Assembly (NCBI GenBank): GCA_013813825.1
Contig: JACCRA010000240.1
Coordinates: forward strand, 1 to 5,118
Direction: 5' to 3'
DNA from: Pyrinomonadaceae bacterium
GTDB taxonomy: Bacteria; Acidobacteriota; Blastocatellia; Pyrinomonadales; Pyrinomonadaceae
Length of the DNA: 5,118 nt
Part shown: positions 1-5,118 of the stretch, in pieces
Numbering within the stretch: the first letter of the stretch is position 1
Layout of the letters: every line of letters starts with the position of its first letter
Made by a program: the position numbers and the translations under genes
Notes under the pieces: generated by a model
The model's input: the letters and a program-made list of their open reading frames with translations, nothing else
Told to the model about the DNA's origin: nothing
Database searches by the model: none

Positions 1-1035
1 ATCGCGCAACAGTGCGTCGCGTTGCGCGGGCAGTTGCGCGCCGCCGGTTACGAGTCGGAGATTCTGGCGTTACGCGTCGAGCGGCGCGTCGCGGGGCAGG
101 CGCAAATTTTTGATGCGAGCCATATCAAGCGCGAGGACGGGTTGCTCTATCACCATTCCATCGGCTCGGACGTGACGGCTTTCGCCGCCCGGCATCCGGG
201 GCCGAAATGCCTGATCTATCACAACGTCACGCCGGCGGAATTTTTCGCGCCCTATCGCCCCGGCTTCGCGTGGATGTTGGAGACGGGTCGTGCCCAGTTG
301 CCGCGTCTCGCATCTTGTTTTCCCGTCTCGGTTGGCGATTCAGCATTCAACGCCGAAGAGTTGCGAACGTGCGGCTTTCACTCGCCGGGCGTGCTGCCAA
401 TCATCATCGATCCGGCGAAGTGGAATTTCGCGCCCGACGCCGCGCTGATGGACCAGTTGCAAGACGGGCAAACGAACTTGCTGTTCGTCGGTCGCATCGC
501 GCCGAATAAGCGACAGGATCAACTGGTTGAAGCTTTCGCCCGCTATCGCAAACTCGATCCGCGCGCACGGCTCATCCTCGCCGGCGACGGCCAGGATTTC
601 GATCCCTACTTTCAGCGTGTGCGCGAGCAGGTCGCCCGGCACGATTTGCGGCGGCAGGTTCACGTCACCGGCCAGTTGGACGATGCCGCCCTGCTGGCTT
701 ACTACCGCACGGCGCACCTATACTGGTCTTTCAGCGAGCACGAGGGGTTCGGCGCGCCGCTTGTCGAGGCGATGTGGTTCGACGTGCCCGTGCTGGCGTT
801 TGGCGGCACGGCGGTTAGTGAAACGCTCGGCGACGCCGGAGCGCTGTTTGACGCGGAACACGACTTGGAGCGCATCGCCGAACTCGCTTTCGCGCTCGCG
901 CACGATACGACCAACGGGCGACGCGCCGGGGCGCTGGCGGCGCAGGCCGCGCGGCGATTAAGATTTTTGCCCGCCAACGTGGCCGACGCTTTACAACAGA
1001 TCATTATTCGGATGGAGACGACCGCTCACCGTTGA
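1..1035 (+). CDS. GT4-family glycosyltransferase, 5'-truncated by the window edge
   Basis: This predicted cytoplasmic or membrane-associated retaining glycosyltransferase (GT-B fold, GT4 family) moves a sugar from a nucleotide-sugar donor to a glycan or lipid-linked acceptor. The frame is open from base 1 and gives 344 visible residues up to TGA at 1033-1035. A TTG at 22 is an in-frame codon but unlikely to be the start, because conserved N-terminal sequence (AIAQQ, then LRAAGYESEI at about 12-21) runs across it; perhaps 15-30 residues are missing upstream. Visible family marks are HHSIGSD (51-57), YHNVTP (73-78), the donor-phosphate-binding segment VGRIAPNKRQD (163-173), and the EX7E motif in SEHEGFGAPLVEAM (245-258; E248 and E256). 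VSETLGDAGALF (272-283) fits the C-terminal nucleotide-binding loop. No membrane helix is evident. Donor and acceptor cannot be read from sequence; mannosyl- or glucosyltransferase is typical for such relatives. It lies upstream of, and co-directional with, the GT2 gene, which suggests a shared glycan pathway. Confidence 0.93.
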   Translation: MAQQCVALRGQLRAAGYESEILALRVERRVAGQAQIFDASHIKREDGLLYHHSIGSDVTAFAARHPGPKCLIYHNVTPAEFFAPYRPGFAWMLETGRAQLPRLASCFPVSVGDSAFNAEELRTCGFHSPGVLPIIIDPAKWNFAPDAALMDQLQDGQTNLLFVGRIAPNKRQDQLVEAFARYRKLDPRARLILAGDGQDFDPYFQRVREQVARHDLRRQVHVTGQLDDAALLAYYRTAHLYWSFSEHEGFGAPLVEAMWFDVPVLAFGGTAVSETLGDAGALFDAEHDLERIAELAFALAHDTTNGRRAGALAAQAARRLRFLPANVADALQQIIIRMETTAHR

Positions 1036-1139
1036 GAAGCATCGGGCTGCAATATCATTAGCGACCGCTGATCGAGATAGTCTCTGCCTGTGTGCTAACT
1101 CAAGTAAGCGGGCAGGGACCAGCCGCTGCCCTGACAAAG
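1036..1139 (+). other. Intergenic leader between the GT4 and GT2 genes, with possible weak hairpins
   Basis: This gap is the only non-coding stretch of any size in the window. Bases 1081-1088 (TCTCTGCC) can pair with 1111-1118 (GGCAGGGA) as an 8-bp stem with one G-U pair and a loop of about 22 bases. A competing 5-bp stem joins CAGGG (1113-1117) to CCCTG (1129-1133). Neither is followed by a T-run, so an intrinsic terminator is not supported. There is no strong Shine-Dalgarno sequence before the ATG at 1140. An in-frame GTG at 1092 would absorb half of the gap into the GT2 gene. The two alternative stems could be chance in GC-rich DNA. Confidence 0.3.
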
Positions 1140-2114
1140 ATGGTTGACCATTTGAATCGCAGTCAGCCGGTGCTCGCCGTCGTGGTTCCCTGCTTCGACG
1201 AAGCATTGGTCATCGAAGAAACGGCGCGCCGGCTGCTGGTGGTGCTGGATGAGTTGATGGCGCGGCACGTGATCGCGCCGTCGAGTTTTGTCTATTTCGT
1301 CGATGACGGCAGCGCCGACCAAACGTGGGAGTTGATCAAGGAGTTACATCGCAACGGCGGCGGCGGGCGAGCGGTGAAAGGGCTGAAGCTGGCCCGCAAC
1401 GTCGGCCACCAAAACGCGCTGCTGGCCGGGTTGCTGAACGTCAAAGACCGCGCCGACTGCGTCATCTCAATGGACGCCGATCTGCAACACGACGAGCGCG
1501 CGCTCCCGGCTTTCGTGGAGAAGTATCAAGCCGGGGCCGACATCGTGTTCGGCGTCCGCGCTGATCGCCGCACCGACTCGCGTTACAAAAAGGCGACCGC
1601 CCTTTTCTTCTACAAGTTGATGCGGTTGATGGGCGTCAAGCTGATCGCCAATCACGCGGACTACCGCCTCAGTTCGCGCAAGGCGCTCGACGCGTTGGCG
1701 GCTTACGGCGAGGTCAATCTGTTTTTGCGCGGGATTTTTCTCGACATCGGTCTCAAGTCCGAGACCGTCACTTTCGAGGTGCGGCAACGCCATGCCGGCC
1801 GCTCGAAATACTCTTCGCGGCGGATGCTCTCGTTCGCGCTCGACGGCATTACTTCTTTCAGCGTCACGCCGTTGCGGTTCGTCACGCTGACGGGCGTGCT
1901 GGTCTTCGTCCTGAGTTTCGTCTTGGCGTGTTATGTCTTATTCACCGCGCTCTGGGGCAACGTCGTCCCCGGCTGGGCTTCGACGGTGCTGCCGATCTAC
2001 TTCCTCGGCGGCTTGCAGATCATGATGACCGGACTGGTCGGCGAATACTTGGGAAAAATTTATCAAGAGATCAAAGCCCGGCCCCGTTATATCAAGGACG
2101 AAGAGTTGTTTTGA
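1140..2114 (+). CDS. GT2-family polyprenyl-phosphate glycosyltransferase (DPM1/GtrB/CsbB-like)
   Basis: This membrane-bound enzyme is predicted to transfer a sugar from a nucleotide sugar to polyprenyl (undecaprenyl) phosphate on the cytoplasmic face. With the ATG at 1140 it has 324 residues, close to CsbB/GtrB size. The GT-A domain starts at VVVPCFDE (14-21) and shows DDGSAD (55-60), LARNVGHQNALLAG (84-97), the metal-binding MDADLQHD (111-118; D112 and D114), NHADYRLSSRKALDAL (171-186) and QRHAGRSKY (216-224), the basic motif before the membrane part in this family. Two helices follow at about 246-271 and 281-302, then a basic tail ending EELF. I chose ATG 1140 because it puts the first strand about 10 residues in, as in relatives; an in-frame GTG at 1092 would add 16 residues that look non-conserved. 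Neither start has a good ribosome site. The YfhO-family gene follows at once, suggesting co-transcription and a donor-synthase role for it. The sugar is unknown. Confidence 0.93.
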   Translation: MVDHLNRSQPVLAVVVPCFDEALVIEETARRLLVVLDELMARHVIAPSSFVYFVDDGSADQTWELIKELHRNGGGGRAVKGLKLARNVGHQNALLAGLLNVKDRADCVISMDADLQHDERALPAFVEKYQAGADIVFGVRADRRTDSRYKKATALFFYKLMRLMGVKLIANHADYRLSSRKALDALAAYGEVNLFLRGIFLDIGLKSETVTFEVRQRHAGRSKYSSRRMLSFALDGITSFSVTPLRFVTLTGVLVFVLSFVLACYVLFTALWGNVVPGWASTVLPIYFLGGLQIMMTGLVGEYLGKIYQEIKARPRYIKDEELF

Positions 2115-2125
2115 AAGCGCCCCGC

Positions 2126-5118
2126 ATGACACGACAGAAAGCTCGAATCATGCCTCACACCAGTGAAACGCAGTTGCCGGCTTCGCGCTTCTCGCCCGCC
2201 GTCAAGCGCACGCTGCGACACGCCGGCGCGGTCGTGTTCGGCTTCACGACGTTGTTCGTCGTCTATTTCGCGCCGGCCATTTTCACCAACCGCCTGCTCG
2301 CGCCCGGCGACGGCGTTTCTCAGTACTTGCCGAACTTCTATTCCGAGCGCGTGTTGTGGGACACGCTCATCCTCGGCGGCTTTCCGATGCTCGCCGACTC
2401 GCAGTTCATGTCTTGGTATCCGCTGGCGTTCTGTTTCGCGTTCGGGTTCGGCGGCTACAACGCTTTCCTCATTGCGGCCTACGTGCTGGCGGGCAGTTTC
2501 ACTTACGGCTACGTCTATACGCTGACCGAATCGCGTCTGGCGGGCGCGGCGAGTGGCATCGTCTATAGCACGTCCGGCTTTATGATGGCGCACCTCGGCC
2601 ACACGACGATTGTCCATTCTGCCGCGTGGCTGCCGCTGCTGATCTGGTCTTTGGAAATGCTTCGGCGCGGCGGCAACGGCGGCGGGCGGGCGCGCGTGGG
2701 ATGGTTCGCGGCCGGGGCGCTGGCCGTCGCGTGCGGGGCGTTCGCCGGCCACCCGCAGATGTTCACTTACATGATGTGCCTCGCCGGAGCCTACGCGCTG
2801 GTCTTTGGTTGGACGACGCCGCTCCAGCACGGCGGGCGCTGGCGCTACTTTTTACGGGCAGCGCTGCTGGTCTTGATCGGGGTCGGGATGGCCGCCGTCC
2901 AGTTGTGGCCGACGGCCGAACTGGCCGGCGAAAGTCTCCGCCAGAAGATGAGCTTTCCGCAGTTCGTGAGCTACGCCATCCCGCCCGATCACCTGCCGCT
3001 GCTGCTGCTCCCGCTGGTCTTCGGCGGCTCGCCCGCTTCCTTTTACGGTATCTCTTACTTCGGCGCGTGGGGACCAGTGGTTGGCGGCTCCGGTGCGACC
3101 GAACTGACCGGCTACGTCGGATTGTTGTCGTTGATGCTGGCGGTCGTCGGCGTTTTCGTGTGGCCGGAGCGGCGGCTGACAATTTTCTGGACCAGCGCCG
3201 CCGCCGTCGCGCTGCTGTTGGTGCTGGGCGACGCGACGCCGCTCGCCGCGCTGACCTTCCGCCTGCCGGTGATCAATTTATATCGCGTGCCGGCGCGCCA
3301 CCTGCTGGAGGTGGGGCTGGCCGCCAGTGTTCTGGCCGGGTTGGGCGTGGCCGCCGTCCAACGCGGGGCGGTGAGTTCACGCCAAGTGTGGGGCGGGGTG
3401 GCCGCGTTAGCGGCGCTGCTGGCGGGCGCGTTGCTGTTGCTCGCGTGGCACGATGATGCTTACCGCGCGCTCGCGATCAAGACAGGCGTGGGACACGTCA
3501 GTTTCGCGCCGTGGCGGAATCCGGCGGTCGGCCTCCCGCTGCTACTCTTCGCGGCTGGGGCCGGCGTCCTCGTCTACTGGCAACGGCGACCGCGCTCACC
3601 CGTCCGGTGGGTGTTGCTGCTCATCGTGTTAACGCTCGACCTCGCGAGTCTCGGTTGGGTCTCCGAGTGGCGCTACTACCTGCAACGCGCGGACGTGCTC
3701 GCCCGGCCCGACTACGCCAATCGCTACAGCCAGAAACTTAACGCCACGCGCCAGCGGATGCTCCCGATTCGCGGGGGCTTGGGCGAGACGACCGACATCC
3801 CGCCGAATCGCTCGCGCATCTGGGACGTGCCGAGCGCCAGCGCCTATGGCCCGTTCCTCTTATCGCGCGTCGCCGGATTGCTTTCGATGGCCCCGCACGG
3901 AGCGGTGGACGAATCTTGGCGCGAGGGGACCAATCAGGGCGTCAACTTGATGGCGATCCGCTACGTCTTCACGCCGCGCGCCCCCACGGCATTGACGCCG
4001 ACCGACGCGCGCACGGAGAGGTGGGCGGCGGACGACATGAGCCTGATGCTCGGATCGGGCTGCGGCCAGCCGCGTCCCACGGAAGTCACGATTGAGTTGC
4101 CGGCGGCGGTCAACGCCACGGCCATCAGCATCGCCAGCGCGCTGGCCTGCGCCATCGAAATGCCTGACGAAACGGAAGTCGCGCGCGTGGAACTGACGGA
4201 CGAGGGCGGACAAGTCCACACGCGCAGTTTACTGGCCGGGCGCGACACCAGCGAGTGGGCCGGCGGTTGCGCCGACGTGCGGCCGTTGATGAAGCACCGG
4301 CTCGCGCCCGTCTTCAGGACTTACGAGATCGAGCGCGAAGGCAAGATGTGCGAAGGGCGACAATTTCAAACGACTTTCACGCTCGACGGGGAGCGGCGTA
4401 TCAAAAGTCTGCGACTACTCCGGCAGGGAACCATCGGCTCGCTGATCGTGCTCAAGATCAGTCTGCTCGACGAGCCGGCGGGCCGCGCCTACCCGCTCTC
4501 GCCTTCCTTCGTCACGCTGGCCGATCCCCTCCGCTGGCGACACGTCGAAGACATCGGCGAGAGCAGCGTCTTCGAGAATTTGCGGGCGTTGCCGCGCGCG
4601 TGGCTCGTGCCGGAAGTCGTCGCCTTGAGGCCCGATGAAGTGCTGGCGGCGATCCGCTCGTCGCGCCTACCCGATGGTCGCTCCTACGAGCCGCGACAAA
4701 TTGCGCTCGTTGAACAGCCGGAGTTGACGTTCAAGGCCGCACCGTTTGACGCGCAGGGCATGGCCGAGGTGCGTGATGTGTGGAGCAAGGGGATCGAAGT
4801 CGCGACCCGCTCGCAGTCGCCGGCGTTTCTCGTCCTGAGCGATGTTTACTATCCCGGCTGGCGCGCGGAAGTGGACGGCAAGGCGGCGGACGTGTGGCGA
4901 ACCAACTACGCGCTGCGCGGCGTCGCGGTGCCGGCGGGCGAGCACGTCGTGCGCTTCACCTACCGGCCGCGCAGTTTCTACCGGGGCGCGCTCGTCAGCG
5001 GGGCGTCGCTGCTGGCGCTGGCGGCCTTCACCGTTTGGGGCTGGCGTCGTCAGCGACGCGGTCATGACGACGATAACGATGAGCAAGCGCCGCCGACCAC
5101 GACCACCACCGACACCCA
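2126..5118 (+). CDS. YfhO-family polytopic membrane protein (GT-C-like glycosyltransferase), 3' end outside the window
   Basis: This is predicted to be an integral-membrane GT-C-like enzyme that moves a sugar from a polyprenyl-phosphate carrier to an acceptor outside the cytoplasmic membrane. The frame is open from ATG 2126 to the right edge (997 complete codons, no stop). B. subtilis YfhO is about 860 residues, so this member is long. After a first helix (about 32-53) come GDGVSQYLP (61-69), SWYP (96-99), H156 and H159 before WLPLL, AGHPQ (207-211), QLWPTAEL (259-266), LPLVFGG (295-301), YVGLL (330-334) and YRVPARHL (386-393), all in the order seen in YfhO proteins. About a dozen helices end near 511. 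An exported region (about 512-952) contains a beta-rich part (about 650-785) and the hallmark YYPGWRAEVDG (908-918) plus VPAGEHVVRFTYRP (935-948). A last helix (about 954-973) leads to a basic, then acidic and Thr-rich tail. ATG 2150 is an alternative start, with a weak purine stretch (AGAAAG) 9 bases upstream. The acceptor is unknown. Confidence 0.92.
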   Translation, partial: MTRQKARIMPHTSETQLPASRFSPAVKRTLRHAGAVVFGFTTLFVVYFAPAIFTNRLLAPGDGVSQYLPNFYSERVLWDTLILGGFPMLADSQFMSWYPLAFCFAFGFGGYNAFLIAAYVLAGSFTYGYVYTLTESRLAGAASGIVYSTSGFMMAHLGHTTIVHSAAWLPLLIWSLEMLRRGGNGGGRARVGWFAAGALAVACGAFAGHPQMFTYMMCLAGAYALVFGWTTPLQHGGRWRYFLRAALLVLIGVGMAAVQLWPTAELAGESLRQKMSFPQFVSYAIPPDHLPLLLLPLVFGGSPASFYGISYFGAWGPVVGGSGATELTGYVGLLSLMLAVVGVFVWPERRLTIFWTSAAAVALLLVLGDATPLAALTFRLPVINLYRVPARHLLEVGLAASVLAGLGVAAVQRGAVSSRQVWGGVAALAALLAGALLLLAWHDDAYRALAIKTGVGHVSFAPWRNPAVGLPLLLFAAGAGVLVYWQRRPRSPVRWVLLLIVLTLDLASLGWVSEWRYYLQRADVLARPDYANRYSQKLNATRQRMLPIRGGLGETTDIPPNRSRIWDVPSASAYGPFLLSRVAGLLSMAPHGAVDESWREGTNQGVNLMAIRYVFTPRAPTALTPTDARTERWAADDMSLMLGSGCGQPRPTEVTIELPAAVNATAISIASALACAIEMPDETEVARVELTDEGGQVHTRSLLAGRDTSEWAGGCADVRPLMKHRLAPVFRTYEIEREGKMCEGRQFQTTFTLDGERRIKSLRLLRQGTIGSLIVLKISLLDEPAGRAYPLSPSFVTLADPLRWRHVEDIGESSVFENLRALPRAWLVPEVVALRPDEVLAAIRSSRLPDGRSYEPRQIALVEQPELTFKAAPFDAQGMAEVRDVWSKGIEVATRSQSPAFLVLSDVYYPGWRAEVDGKAADVWRTNYALRGVAVPAGEHVVRFTYRPRSFYRGALVSGASLLALAAFTVWGWRRQRRGHDDDNDEQAPPTTTTTDT

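Noticed and set aside
1032..1058. Promoter-like boxes TTGAGA (1032-1037) and TATCAT (1053-1058).
   Set aside because: The spacer is only 15 bases, the first box overlaps the GT4 stop codon, and matches are imperfect. The host's promoter consensus is unknown, so I do not call it.
2163..2525. A 120-codon plus-strand frame starting just after the GT2 gene.
   Set aside because: The Ser/Arg/Cys-rich translation has no family features, and the frame beginning at 2126 over the same bases encodes the first helices and GDGVSQYLP motif of the YfhO-family protein.
2087..2830. A 247-codon open frame on the minus strand.
   Set aside because: It lies opposite the end of the GT2 gene and the start of the YfhO-family gene, both with clear family motifs. 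Its translation is Arg/Glu/Ala-rich with no recognisable domain, as expected of antisense frames in GC-rich coding DNA.
2626..3456. A 276-codon open frame on the plus strand.
   Set aside because: It is out of frame inside the YfhO-family gene. The product is a low-complexity Arg/Gly/Ala sequence, while the overlapping frame carries conserved motifs such as QLWPTAEL and YRVPARHL.
2626..3456. Possible frameshift or pseudogene, because several shorter frames tile the region between 2163 and 5067.
   Set aside because: Reading the frame from 2126 codon by codon to 5118 shows no stop and continuous family motifs from the N-terminal GD to the C-terminal helix, so the gene is intact as far as it can be seen.
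4667..5086. A 139-codon minus-strand frame near the right edge.
   Set aside because: It is antisense to the strongly conserved C-terminal YfhO segment (PGWRAEVDG and VPAGEHVVRF) and shows no domain of its own.

Overview
The window reads as ordinary chromosomal DNA from a GC-rich bacterium (roughly 60-65% GC by eye, with third codon positions mostly G or C). All supported genes lie on the + strand and form a glycan or lipid-sugar cluster. The style resembles Acidobacteriota (Blastocatellia-like): weak Shine-Dalgarno sequences, tight gene spacing, and a very large YfhO-type membrane protein with an extra beta-rich domain. That assignment is an impression from protein style and was not tested by any search.

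Layout. (1) Positions 1-1035 hold the 3' part of a GT4-family (GT-B fold) glycosyltransferase gene; only its first few codons lie outside the window. (2) Positions 1036-1139 are a short intergenic leader with possible weak hairpins. (3) Positions 1140-2114 encode a GT2-family, DPM1/GtrB/CsbB-like polyprenyl-phosphate glycosyltransferase with two C-terminal membrane helices. (4) Eleven bases later a single reading frame starts at 2126 and stays open to the right edge. It encodes at least 997 residues of a YfhO-family, GT-C-like polytopic membrane protein with a large exported domain. No stop codon is in view, but the final membrane helix and a charged tail are present, so the end is probably close.

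How the genes may work together. A CsbB-like GT2 enzyme makes a polyprenyl-phosphate-linked sugar on the cytoplasmic face, and a YfhO-family GT-C protein transfers that sugar to an acceptor outside the membrane. In Bacillus subtilis this is the CsbB/YfhO pathway, which glycosylates lipoteichoic acid. The adjacent genes here look like the same two-part module in a different organism, so the acceptor must differ. The upstream GT4 enzyme probably builds a related glycan in the cytoplasm. The flippase normally expected (GtrA/GtcA type) is not in the window. I saw no RNA genes, mobile elements, CRISPR arrays or clear terminators.
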